DNA from: Azolla pinnata
Lineage: Eukaryota; Streptophyta; Polypodiopsida; Salviniales; Salviniaceae
DNA: 53,708 bases
Assembly: GCA_037176905.1 (NCBI GenBank)
Contig: JBBBWG010029311.1
Span: 1 to 53,708 of the forward strand
Direction of reading: 5' to 3'
Shown here: positions 18,256-29,666 of the stretch, piece after piece
Numbering within the stretch: position 1 is the first letter of the stretch
How the letters are laid out: every line of letters begins with the position of its first letter
The notes under the pieces: model-generated
Databases searched by the model: none
Told to the model about the DNA's origin: nothing
Seen by the model: the letters and a program-made list of their open reading frames with translations, nothing else
Translations under genes and position numbers: made by a program

Positions 18256-21155
18256 AAAATGTCTTGCTACTGATCCATGCCTGATTCGGGAAGGTCTCTT
18301 TGCGTTTGTGCCCTCGATCTGCTTCCCTACGATCAATGAAAGTGCAATCTGTTTGCGGCAACAACAAAGTAGTGCGTGTTGTGGCCCTGTGCATGACTTC
18401 TTCTACACTCACACCCAAGTTGTATGCACAGATAGCACCTGCCCAAAGAGGGACCGAGAACAATGCCCACAATCCCATCTAATGTGCAATGAAGTTATGC
18501 ACCACGTTTCGTAGCCTAGAGAAAAGCCAAATCTCTATGGTGTGACCGAGCTTCTCGGGTGATAGTCAATTCCTCGGGAGGTCACAACCATCTATGGCTT
18601 ACTATTGTAGTTTAGTCTTTGTAATTCGTACAAAGAAACGATCGTGAACAAATATTTAAATGATGTACATCCATCCGGTTTCTATCGATTTCAGCAAAAG
18701 GAAGGGACCTTCCAAATATGCTAGAGAGTGGTTGAATCGATCAAATTTCTATTCAGCCTTTGATTCGGTGATATGATATTTGAATAGCTTTACCTTCCTG
18801 ATTCCATGAGCATCTATTTTGGAGAACTTGTTCTATTTCATCAACTTTGCAGGTAGGTACATGCAGGTGAATTGTACACCGGTGCAAGATTAAGCCTTGC
18901 ACAAAAACCTGATGTTATTCGCCCAGATTGTTACAATTTGAGGGTATTGTTCAACCATAAAGTTTTCAATCTATAATGAGAAATTATTTCGAAAGGGAAT
19001 GCCTGTACCAAAAGGGTGCTATTGTGGGTCACTTGATTCCTTCTTCTCACCAAGATAATCTTCATGCCTCAATCTTTTAACATTTGACATCCAAGTTCAA
19101 CTTTTCTTTGTTGAGAATCAAGTTCATTACCACTTTTTTGGTACTATTGTTATCTCTACAATCTTCAAGATGTTCTATTTGACTAAACCAAACCTTTCAT
19201 ACATCTCTGATGCATTGGTGTGTTGGTTTATCTTGACTAGAAAATGGGGACATGTTTCATTCTAAAAATTTAATGCTCCAAAAGTCAATTATATCATCTA
19301 TAACAAGGTGCTCGTCATAACTTTGTAAGAATGGTGGCTAGCATGTAACACAACATCACACGAACGTTGATGCCCTTTCTCCACATTCAAGGAGATGACA
19401 CCCATGCTTAATTACAATACAAATGATTGTTAAAGCTCACTTCTTGAATGAGGTCATATTCACTGATCTTGGATTCCAAGACATCCTCCGCGTTCATTGT
19501 TATGTTGTTTATGGTACATGATATAAATACTATTATATCTCTCTAATTTCAAATCTTCAATGAAATTATATTGATAAATGTGTCTAAACATATATTAGAA
19601 AAATGTAATTATATTAATGCTACAATAATTGGAGCCATTTTTTATGTTATTAGATAGAATGTGGTGTAAGTAAAGATGGCAACAGTTGCCCATACATAAG
19701 ACATTGACTATACAACTATATTATGTCTCGACTTCTTGTGAAAGAAATAAGGATATTAATGCAATTTGGGTGGTTGTTTGATATAGTACAATGGAATCTA
19801 TGGACACTAAGATGCTATTGAAGTCGGTGCATACAAGCAAAGGCTAGTATAATACTTTGTATAGAGATTCCATTTTTATATCACTGAAAAGAATTGCTTT
19901 TGTTTGACAATGAAAGCAATGTTAGATGTGTTTTTTGTATTATAGTAGTCTTTCATTTTTTTCTATGAGATTACCTAACTTTTTATAAGTAATGGACGGA
20001 TTCCTATTTTGCAAAAATTATGTTTAATTTATTTTATCTACACAAAGTTTAAGGCATGTAATATTCAAACTTTAGTTTATATCTTAAGATAATGTGACAA
20101 TATCAATGTCTCATCATCATATGATCATATTGGAGATGATTAGGTCATCATAACATGTAAAGTTATAAGGAGTTCATTAAAAAAAGCTTAAGGATCAAAG
20201 AGTTTGATTGCTCGTTAACTTAGCTCTTATATTATTTTCCATAAAACAAATAATGTTTTATAGATTCAATTTCTCCAATTTATATTGAGTATTGAACACA
20301 TGTCACAAATTTCCCCACAAAAAGTTTTTATTCATATGCCCTTAGTAGATATAGACCTAACACTTGTTTGTAATGTAACATTGTGATATGTATAACTTTG
20401 ACCAAAGGATGAGTATGAGGTCACAATATTTTTTACTCTTATATATATAGACTTTAATCTCTAATATTTAGTCATATAGAATGACTATCCCCTTTAAAAA
20501 GGCACAATGAACTAGAAAGTTATAAAAGATATTTAAAACAATTTGGTTTTCAATTTATACAAGCTATATTAAAGTTTTAAAAAGTAACCTTGACTAAAAG
20601 ATAATGTTACAAACCAAAATTTTGAACCCTGGAGTATATTTTCTTTAGTTAAATATCTTGACTAATGTGTCAAGTTATATTATATCACTATATAATTAAA
20701 AATAAAGTTTTATCTTCAAATATTATATAACATATAAGATTCATATTAAATTTCAGAAACATTTAAAATATTATTAGAAAACTTTAAAGCCTCGAGTACC
20801 TTCTAGAACATTCAAATTCAATATAACGTCTACATCAAAGGGATAAACTATAAAAATGCCCAAGTTTTTATCACATTTACAATATAGTGCTTTGTCAAGA
20901 TTGTGTTTTTGCATTAAAATTATTAATCTCATCTAATAGATGACCAAATGGAAAAGGCCCATGATTCATTCTTCAACTTAATCCATTCTCATACCCCCCT
21001 ATGTCTATGAGGTTGTAATAAGACCCTTCAAGATCGGGTCTTTGGCAATGAGAATCTTGATCTACGTAAATTGAGCCAAGGAGCCTACATCGAGTGCATT
21101 TACTATATGTTGCAACTCTTTTCCTAAAACCTTGCCTTGGGACTGTAAAAGTAAG

Positions 21156-21253
21156 GCTCTCTGCTTTATGATTCGCAACTTTCTCTCTAAACCTTATTAA
21201 TGGGAAAACAACTTGCGCTCCCTAACACTATGGTTGATCATAAAGCAGAGAGC
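21156..21253. repeat. Perfect 17-bp inverted repeat with 64-bp spacer
   Basis: GCTCTCTGCTTTATGAT at 21156-21172 is matched exactly by its reverse complement at 21237-21253. The pair could be the termini of a very small foldback element or a transcript hairpin. No clear target-site duplication is seen. Confidence 0.8.
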
Positions 21254-21274
21254 AAGTGTGGAAACAACAGTTCA

Positions 21275-21560
21275 TACGTATGTAGAGGAGTGAAAAAAGG
21301 ACGTAGTGATCGTGCGCGGGCCGAACGTGTGGCATCAACGTGAGCATGGAAAAGCAAACGCAAACACATAACGCTAAATAGCGTCTTACTATACCTAGTT
21401 GGTCTTTTCTAGCAATTCACATGTATGCAAAGGACTATAAAAATGGACAAAGTGATGGTGCATTGGCCGAACACATGGCACCGATGCGAACATGGAAGAA
21501 CATAAACACAAACACAGAATGCTCAATAGTTAGTGTCTTTCTATGTACCTGGTCCTCCCT
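21275..21560. repeat. Diverged ~146-bp tandem duplication upstream of the DUF212 gene
   Basis: Two copies share the ordered words ATGTA...GTGATGGTGCAT/GTGATCGTGCG, GGCCGAAC (21319 and 21465), GCATGGAA/ACATGGAA, AAACACA and ACCTRGT. The period is 146 bp. It lies 320-600 bp upstream of the start codon, so it is probably a promoter duplication. Confidence 0.7.
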
Positions 21561-21879
21561 TCTGTGTATCTTGTTGGTCTTTTCCTTCATGTTTTTTGTT
21601 CCTAGAGGAGCTTTGGGAAGAAGAAGGGGTTTTTGATGGGCGATTGTGTTCTTCCCCTGTTCTTGCTACCTCCCCTGTTTTCCTGGCGCCCATTTTCCCT
21701 GCCAGGTGCCCCCTCACAGATCGCTGGATCAACGAGACAGACACAGAAGTAAGGTCGAGCCACAGAAGAAGGAGAACCAGGCCCACAGTTCGAAGGATCT
21801 TGAAAGGCATACAGCAAAGAAAGGCTAGGAGGAGCAGGAAGAGACACAGGAAGACGAGATTCTGTCAGGAAGATAAACG

Positions 21880-24800
21880 ATGGATTCGTTATCTTCCTTG
21901 CCTAAAAGTAACCCATCAGGCCTCCACCCTATTCCTGCGTCTCTGTTCTCGAACCAGCCTCTCATGGCAGCTCTCGTCGCGTTCATGCTCGCGCAGTCTC
22001 TCAAGGTCCTGACAACTTGGTATTTGCTCTTCCTTTTTTTTCTGTTCTCCTCAAGTGCGAATTTTTCTATTTGTGTCTGTTATTTCTTGGATGCAATACA
22101 CACACATATGCCATATAGCACGAATTGAAGAGTTTATCTCAAAACTATGTGAGTTTGGTAGATCAACAGTATCTAAGTATGTCGTACTAATGAAGAGATC
22201 TGCATTGAAGGTGCTTTTTGACCTGCTCCATATATTTACTCTTGTATGCATTTTTTTATATGTAAGGTGTATCTAGATCCGTTTGTATTCTAGTCACATT
22301 GATGAGCTAAAATGAACTCATATCACATTCCCAGCTTTACTTGAAGGAGTTTGACGATGTTATCTCTATAATGGCTTCACGTTATACTCTGTTAATAACT
22401 GCTTTTCAGTATCCAACATCACATTTGCATGATTCTTTGTGTGATCTCATTCATGGCAATCAGCATTGAGACATGATCTGCAATGCTTTTACATCGTTTA
22501 TTGCTGGCTGCTCGTCGATTTGAGCTGGAAGGCTGAATTCATATTCATTACTAACTGTGTTGTAGCACTGTAATGCTGCCTATATAGTTACTCTGCAAAG
22601 AAATTATTAATGCTTTCTTTTCTGCATACCCAATGTTATATCTATGCATATGCCATTGATTTATGTGTAATATAGACCTTGTGAATATGTTGTGACATCT
22701 GGTGAGTTAACGATTTTAGTTATCTTGTGCTCTCCAGCATTGCGTTTTTGTGTCCACTTTCTTTATACTGAGAACATTTAGAGTTCCGTGAGAATCTACA
22801 TATTTTCTTCTGAATGCGGTCAGGCCTTCAAACAAACTATTAGTGAGTTGTGGATCCAGGGTATAATTTTCTCAATGCACTGTTATGACTAAGTGATGCC
22901 GTTTTGTGGCACAAAGAATCGTGCTACGTTCTTTCAAAAAGGCTTAGATGGATTTCTCTTTGAATAGGTAACATAGTTAACCTGTACATGTCATTGGAAC
23001 TAATTACTTTTGTCAAAGTGGAAGATGAAATCGTAACCCTTTACATCTAAGTTTGTCTTCTTGTAGATCTTGTTTTGGTTGGATCATTATATTATTGCTT
23101 GATCATTATGTTTCCTATTAGATGTGTGAAATGTGAATGCCTACTCTGAAATCGATATTTCGCAGCTTAGGTTCCGAAAAGAAATGGTTTTACTATTGCA
23201 TTTGACATTATCTGTAATAATAATTTTGCTGTCACGGGTTGATCATCGTAGAGATGCAGACCTTGATACTTCTATAAACGTCACATTGCAATTTAATTCT
23301 GTAATTTTTTGCATAAGAACTTGAAACGGCTTATGGAAAATTAAATAGGTAGACATTTGGAACCTTGCAATGTTCTTGATAGTGGGTTTAGCTGTTGATC
23401 GGATGCTATAGGGTAATGCTTATGTGATTCAACCTGGTCATTTGGGATCTAGTTGCAAGTATATTTCTGAACATAATGCAATCATTCATTTATCAGGTAA
23501 CCATGCTTCCGCTTCTTGAAACAGAAATGAATGTATACATGATCACATTTCTCTCTTTGATTGTAGATCATATTAGCTTGTAGACAATATCCTGGAAGTT
23601 GGGCATGCCTGAGGGCGTTGTTGAATGATTTATATATGTACTTTTGTATGTATTCTAGGTACACAGAGAAGCGGTGGGAAGCAAAGAGGCTCATTGGCTC
23701 TGGAGGAATGCCATCTTCTCACTCAGCAACTGTCATGGGCCTGGCAGCAGCAATAGGATTGAAGGATGGTCCTGGTGGATCACTTTTTGCAATTGCATTA
23801 GTTCTAGCAAGTGTGGTATGCTCTCTACTTTCTTCTTAAAGAAGTCCACAATGGACTCCCAGTCTTATCTGGAAAGATCCAGGCTATTTTGGGATTTTCC
23901 CTCGTTTTTTATATAACCTGGTTGTCCGTAATGTTTTGGATATTTATCAGCAAACTGCCAAGTTTCATAGTTTAAAGGAACTTTCCAGCATACCGTCTGT
24001 TGTATTACAGTGTACTACCATGGAGTAATTTGGTAGCTTGTGCAAAATGAATGATAATTTCTTGAAAACATTGATATTCTTGATCTGTTTTGTTTTGGTT
24101 TTGTTCTGTATAAAACTGTGGATACAATGTCTGGTTTCCTAGGTGATGTATGATGCATCTGGAGTAAGGCTGCAAGCAGGAAAACAAGCTCAGGTGATGA
24201 TTACCTATTTGGATTCTATTTCTATTTTATAACAAATGTTTCATTTTGGCAGGTTCACTGTGTTTGTTGTCACTCAAAAGTCTTTAGTACGTGTTTTGCT
24301 TTCTGGCCTTCTACATCGCAAGAGATGTAGTTTCTTTAAAAGAAATTCGTGAACATATTTACAAAAATTGTGGTAACCATCAGATTTCTTGTTTCTGGAC
24401 TTTAAATCCTCCCTGCGTTGCTGTCTTCCCTCAAAAGAAAAAGAAATCATATCTAGGCATGCTTGGATATGTTTAGGACATTAAATCGATATTATGACTA
24501 TGAGAGGTTTTCAGATGTTTAGGGAACTGTGTTTGAATCTATTCAAATTTCAAGAGTACACTCGAGAGGTTTCCAGATATTTGGGGAAACTTCGTATGAC
24601 TCTTTGTATTTGAGGACAGTAAGTCTAGAATGCTCATGCAGACTCGTACAGAGAATTTATGGAAAAAAGGCATGATCACGTGATTTGTGTATTATCAGGT
24701 TCTATATGGAACTGTATTGATGCATAGTCAGTATTAGAACACCATACTCTTGGCATGCATGTTGACGTAATGATTTTGTTAAAAGATTGTACCAAATTTA

Positions 24801-25335
24801 TTACTGCAGGTCCTTAACCAAATTGTAGTTGAACTGCCACGAGAGCATCCGTTAGCAGATTCTAGACCTCTTCGAGAACCACTTGGTCATACACCAGCTC
24901 AGGTGAGCTGACTTCACCTTATGATGGCAATGTATGGCGGTGTGAATCAGGATTTGCTCCTATTTCCCATCTTGCATACAGGCCACTGGACATTTAAAAC
25001 AAATACCCAATACCAAAAGAACCTCTCATCTTTTGGATGTTTAAAGATAATATCCTGGAAGTTCAGACATTCACCAGAACACTCCTCTAGGTTGCTACTA
25101 CAGAGGGGTGTGTTGGTAATGTTTTGACAGCTGAAAGAGTATTCTGGCTTATACCTTGAGATATACCCCATTGAGTTACAAAAAGTTGAGTATGGCAGAG
25201 GTGCTTCTAATTTGTTTTTATAACCCCAAGAAAGTTTTGGGGACACGAGCTGTTTACTTACGCATTGTTTCTGGGCAGGTAGTTGCTGGTGCACTGCTTG
25301 GATGCGTTGTGGCACTAATCTTGCATGCTATATGA
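21880..25335 (+). CDS. DUF212 / divergent PAP2 family membrane protein, five exons
   Basis: Exons are 21880-22019, 23659-23815, 24143-24193, 24810-24902 and 25279-25335, with GT-AG borders and the frame kept, giving 165 residues. It matches the plant DUF212 family, annotated as acid phosphatase/vanadium-dependent haloperoxidase-related and similar to bacterial YuiD. The conserved core GSGGMPSSHSATV lies at about residues 60-72, then VMYDASGVRLQAGKQA, VLNQIV, and LGHTPAQVVAGALLGCVVA. Hydrophobic segments at about 30-45, 80-100 and 147-163 suggest a small integral membrane protein. PSSHS resembles the PAP2 phosphatase motif, but the enzymatic role is unproven. The start gives a Ser/Pro-rich N-terminus with no clear transit peptide. 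Confidence 0.92.
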
Positions 25336-27340
25336 AGGGAAGGTGATTCTTAACAATGTGCAGTATATATTTGCAGCATACAAAAAAAACGGCTGCCAGC
25401 TTGTAAAATGATTACATCTCTTAAATAAATATTTTGATCTGATTTCTTACCCCCCCCCCCTCCAGGAAAGCTGAAGCAACTATGCTTTGCATTATTCATT
25501 GTGTATTGAAAAGCGTAGAATCTCTACAGAGGTATCCCCTAGAAGTGCTTACTGTGGCTACATTAAATGAGAAGAAACAAACATGTAGGATGCCATGGTA
25601 CTTTGTGATTGTGGGCTGGTACTCTCAAATGACTCTGTTGTTTCTGATGTACTGCTGGTTATATCGATCATAAACTATTAGCGCACCTGAACCGGTACTT
25701 TGTCATACATGCGCCATACATCTGCTATGGAATCTTAAATTTGGAATTCAGTACACATCCAGAATCTTGATGCTGGTTTGCAATCTAGTGTCCTGATGGT
25801 GTGCAATTTCCTCGTGATGACACCGCCATCTTTATTTGAGGAATTATTATTTGAGTGGAATTGTTTCTTTCTATTAACGTTGTCAGCATTCACTACAATA
25901 TGCTTGACAGTGGTGTTCCCGAAGGCTATTCAATTGTGACCAGAGCTATTATAATTTGCCATTTACAAGAGCCTGTATTCTCTTCTGGTTTGCTAATATG
26001 AATGAGTAGACCAAGAGCTTGGCTATAACCTGGCTTTCATTGTATGTTATAGTGATTGTTACTCGGGGTAATTTTGATTCTGAGCTTTTTACAAGGTAAA
26101 AACATCAGGCGATCGGATGGACTTGACTGCAAACTCTTTTTCTCGGCATGATTCGTAATTGTTTCAAGCTTTTCTTTCGTTCTACACTGAGATTCAGATC
26201 ACCGTGAGGCTCACAAACGTGGGTATAGACAACAGTGACATTATTTTGTTCTTGCATCGATTGTTTCACCGACTAATCCGTAGTAAAGCTGTTGGGGTTC
26301 CCCTAGTATCAGAGTGCAGCTGGTTTTGTCTCGACTTTTGGAAGACTATTGACACAACCCACCACCATCCACACACCCCAAGTCAAGATTCTGCCCTGCA
26401 TTGTATGATCAGATTTCCTGTTCACGCATCAAATTTTTTGTCTTCTGATGCTGTCATCGGATGAGTTGCATCGGCCGATTTTTCGGATTGGAGCATGAGA
26501 CGAACCCAGAGGGAAAGCTACTGTTACGTTGCTCCTGTCGATTTCCATTGGAAAGCTTATGGTCCCAACAAACAGTCCATCTGTATGATCGCATTCCTTT
26601 TCGAAAGCTGCTTGAGATCGATCGACAGCTTGTCGATGAATGCCCACCTTGGTCTGGAGATGGATGAGAAATGTCCACCATTCATATGCATGCATATTGA
26701 ATCGATGCCAATCTAATGAGGAGGCCCCTCACAACTTGGGTAGTGGAAAACAAGGTTGTTAATCATCGTGCCTTCTGTCGGCCTTCTCCTAGGGGGTTAG
26801 GTTGGAGCACTGGCCCCAATCAGATACAGAAGAGATGGCGGGAGCCAACATCTCCCTGGTAACATTAACAGAGAAAGAGAAGCCGGTCGACATGGCCAAT
26901 GTGGCAAGAACCCATAACTCGGTCTTTTTGAGTGGTATCGAATCATCTACAACGAGATGCTAGGGCCTTGATCGAATGTGCAGAGCTTTCGAATTGACAG
27001 ATGGACAGAGACAGAGAAGCAGACGAATGCAAAGACGGAGTTTACGACAAACATAATGGGGACCCGGCTCGTTTGGGTATAGGCCAACCATTGTGGACAT
27101 GCCATGTTCTTCCTCTGCACGACGTAGAATCGACATTCCCACAGAGTTCTCGGCATCCACAGTGAAGATCCCAACAAGCCCGTATGCAAGCGAGCAAACA
27201 ACGCCGATTATCGGGTCGTGCAAAAGTGCTCAGCTTCACGATTCTCGTCGAACGATTGCGCTGGGCACGGGCGGTCTCTGTAAAAACGATCCCGTATGCG
27301 CGTCATGTCATTCAGTCCAGCTCGCGCATGCGCCGCTGCC
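25336..27340. other. 3' flank of DUF212 and intergenic region, no gene recognised
   Basis: A C12 homopolymer at about 25450-25461 lies just past the DUF212 stop. 26150-27250 is somewhat GC-richer and holds frames of 60-100 codons on both strands, for example on the minus strand at 26960-27223, but none resembles a known family and they overlap one another. They could be non-coding transcript or gene debris. Confidence 0.4.
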
Positions 27341-27354
27341 AGCAATCCGCTGAT

Positions 27355-27612
27355 GCGAATGCCGAATCCGAAGCGATGCAATCCGAATGCCGAATCCGAC
27401 GCGATGCAATCCGAGTGCCGAATCCGACGCGATGCAATCCGAGTGCCGAATCCGATGCGATGCGATCTCCGAATGCCGAATGCCGAATGCCGAATCCGAT
27501 GGGATGCGATCCGAAAAATCCGATTCGGGTGCAAGGTGATCCGATTCCGATTCCGATTCCGATTCCGATGCGATCCGATTTCGATTCCGTTGCGATCCGA
27601 TTCTGCGATGCA
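27355..27612. repeat. Minisatellite of CGATGCGATCCGAATGC/CCGATT units in the 3' flank of the adjacent gene
   Basis: Short units GAATGCCGAATCCGA, CGCGATGCAATCCGAGTGC and (TTCCGA)n alternate over about 250 bp. The array starts 9 bp downstream of the minus-strand stop at 27621 and so probably lies in that gene's 3'UTR. It creates long but meaningless open frames on both strands. Confidence 0.8.
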
Positions 27613-27620
27613 ATTAGGGT

Positions 27621-29666
27621 TTAGGGTGTAAGGTGCTTGGGCTTGGGCAGCTTCCTGAGGGAAGGCGTCATGCAGCCGGGCACGTTGAGGATGGGGGCAA
27701 CCCTCACGCCCGATGATATTGCATACGAGGCGGGGCCTTTCGGGCGGAGCCCTAATTTGTCTGCGCTCCCGCCGCGGGATGATGCGCCTCCTCGCGCCGC
27801 CTGCTGCTGCTTCAGCATGTGACACTGCTGGTAATTCGTCACCGCGATGTTCTCGTCGTTGACAATGCGCACGTAATTCGCCTTCGCTCCGTGGCCTGCG
27901 CTCAGCCTAGTTCTGCTTCTGCTGCCTCGCGCATGATCCATGGCAAGCTGCTGAGCCGGAGGCCCTGCTGCAGATTCTGCTCCGCATCGAGCTTCCCGCC
28001 TTAATGTGTTCACATGGTTCAGGACCCGATCCTCGCGGTTGCGCCGATCCGACGAGCTTCTGATCCTGTGCAGGCTCGCGCCTTCTTCTTCTTCTTCTTC
28101 GATCGATGTATGTCTGGCTATGGTGTCGACTGCACCTGTTGCAGGTTGCAGGTTCATGCTCGTGCCGCCATTGGGTGGGATTGGACTTGCTTTGGGCCTG
28201 GAGAATGGCCAAAAGGAAGAAGAAGAAGAAGAAGAAGATGATGATGGTGGTGGTGGTGGCGGTGGCGGTGGTGAAGCGGGGAGTTTCTTGAGCTTTAGGA
28301 AATCCATGACTCTGTTGCAATATCTGAATGAGGAGGATGAAAAGGACGAAGGAGGAGGAGGAGGAGGATTGCTGCAATGATCCAAAGAAGAAGAAGACGA
28401 AGAAGAAGACGACGATGATGATGTTGATGTTGGAGATGGTGGAGCAGTGCAGGGTAGAGACGAAGAGAAGGTTGATCTGGAAGGAGAAGGGCAGCGAGAT
28501 GTGTTGAGACTCATGGAGCTCCTCCTGCTGCCATGGCGCTGCTGCTGCTGCTGATGATGATGATGATGAGGATGAGGATGAGGATGAAGAATCTGAGGGC
28601 GATGATGATGATTCTGTTGCAGCTCTCGAGTCTGTAAAACTGGGATCAAGGTCTCCATCGCCATGGATGTACACCTCGGGTTTCTTCCGATCCTCTTCAT
28701 CTCCGTTTCATCCTCCAGCACGCTGCTGAACCTTCCACCATCGCTGTTCCTCCTCCTGCTCTTCATCGTCATCATCATCATCATCACTGCTTCTTCTTCT
28801 TCTTCCTCCTCCTCCTCCTCCCCTGAATCTGCCTTTACAGCTTCTTCCCCAATATTGGTCAAGCTGCTCGATTTGGCTGGACATTTCCACCGATTTGACT
28901 TCTTCTTTGACATGTCCATCGTGAAGCTCTGTTCGGGCGGGTATTTCCTACCCCCACTTCTTCTTCTTCCTCCTCCTCCTCCTCCTCCTCCGTCCTCCTG
29001 TTCCTCGACTTTTCTGTACTCTTGATGCCCTCTCCCCATCGCCATATCTAGCCATTGCTTGCAAGCTTGGGGCGACTTCGCATGATCACTTCTCCTCATT
29101 TGGGCACCGCCCGATTCCTGATTCCCGACAGTTTTCCTCATTTGGGCACCGCCCGATTCCTGATTCCCGACGGTTTTCTTCACTTGGGCACCGCCCAATT
29201 CCTGGTTCCCGACGGTTTTCTTCACTTGGGCGCCGCCCAATTCCTGATTTCCGCCACTTTTCTTCACTTGGGCGCCGCCCAATTCCTGAATCCTGCCGGC
29301 TCTCTTCATTTGGGCGCTGCCCGATTCCTGATTCCCACCGATCCGGCATGGTGCGAGTGGGCGGAGCTTCCCGTCGCAGAAGAGCTCTTCGGCAAAGAGC
29401 ATGGTTTGATGGGGGAAGAAGCTGGGAAGGCCAAGGGCGGGGGAGCAGCTCGAGAATTCGAAGCCGAGGTCGGTGTTTACCGGCAGCCCAATGCTGCTAC
29501 AATTGGCGCCGGCGGCGGTGGTGGTTGTGATTGTGGTGGCACAATCCTCCAAATGTGGAGGAGGGTGAGGATGATGCTTAGGAGAAGCAATGTTGTGGGA
29601 GAAGGAAATCCTTGGGCTCCAATCACTGCCATCAGGAGGAGCACTAGCACTAGCAGATAGCTCCAT
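27621..29666 (-). CDS. Low-complexity plant protein, MAKR-like/At1g56020-like, function unknown
   Basis: One uninterrupted frame of 681 residues. The N-terminus WSPRISFSHNI, then a phenylalanine-rich stretch (FEFSS) and MLFAEELFCDGKLRPL, resembles the (S)PRISFS...F-F...ADELF-GKI-PL layout of plant membrane-associated kinase regulators and related unknown proteins. The C-terminus YAISSGVRVAPILNVPG matches my memory of a GVR-x-PVLNVP tail in At1g56020-type proteins. Between them lie six 14-residue repeats (about 108-192), Gly, Glu, His and Ser runs and two proline runs, so most of the protein should be disordered. There is no signal peptide or membrane segment. The intact 2-kb frame and conserved ends support a real gene; the function is inference only. 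The stop codon TAA falls inside a CCCTAAACCCTAA telo-box. Confidence 0.72.
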   Translation of the reverse strand: MELSASASAPPDGSDWSPRISFSHNIASPKHHPHPPPHLEDCATTITTTTAAGANCSSIGLPVNTDLGFEFSSCSPALGLPSFFPHQTMLFAEELFCDGKLRPLAPCRIGGNQESGSAQMKRAGRIQELGGAQVKKSGGNQELGGAQVKKTVGNQELGGAQVKKTVGNQESGGAQMRKTVGNQESGGAQMRRSDHAKSPQACKQWLDMAMGRGHQEYRKVEEQEDGGGGGGGGRRRSGGRKYPPEQSFTMDMSKKKSNRWKCPAKSSSLTNIGEEAVKADSGEEEEEEEEEEAVMMMMMTMKSRRRNSDGGRFSSVLEDETEMKRIGRNPRCTSMAMETLIPVLQTRELQQNHHHRPQILHPHPHPHHHHHQQQQQRHGSRRSSMSLNTSRCPSPSRSTFSSSLPCTAPPSPTSTSSSSSSSSSSSSLDHCSNPPPPPPSSFSSSSFRYCNRVMDFLKLKKLPASPPPPPPPPPSSSSSSSSSSFWPFSRPKASPIPPNGGTSMNLQPATGAVDTIARHTSIEEEEEEGASLHRIRSSSDRRNREDRVLNHVNTLRREARCGAESAAGPPAQQLAMDHARGSRSRTRLSAGHGAKANYVRIVNDENIAVTNYQQCHMLKQQQAARGGASSRGGSADKLGLRPKGPASYAISSGVRVAPILNVPGCMTPSLRKLPKPKHLTP
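29091..29342 (-). repeat. 42-bp coding tandem repeat, six copies
   Basis: TGGGC recurs at 29101, 29143, 29185, 29227, 29269 and 29311, exactly 42 bp apart. Each unit encodes 14 residues of the form GNQE(L/S)GGAQ(V/M)KKTV, hydrophilic and basic. Neighbouring copies are nearly identical, implying recent turnover. Confidence 0.95.

Larger units (their letters stand above)
18256..21879. other. AT-rich intergenic region, no gene recognised
   Basis: This separates the divergent mannosidase (-) and DUF212 (+) genes. 18650-21000 is AT-rich with only short reading frames and no recognised domain; it may be decayed transposon DNA. 21156-21253 carries a 17-bp inverted repeat, and 21275-21560 carries a 146-bp duplication. 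The last ~200 bp before 21880 should be the DUF212 leader. Confidence 0.5.

Noticed and set aside
26960..27223. Minus-strand 87-codon frame with plausible-looking composition (IIGVVCSLAYGLVGIFTV)
   Set aside because: Two other frames of similar length overlap it, I recognise no family, and no splice partners were found.
27208..27825. 205-codon minus-strand frame and a 146-codon plus-strand frame
   Set aside because: Both are created by the GATGCGATCCGAAT minisatellite and overlap the 3' end of the better supported 681-codon gene.
27907..28674. 255-codon minus-strand frame and several plus-strand frames inside the low-complexity gene
   Set aside because: They are shifted readings of the same Ser, Pro, Glu and His codon runs.
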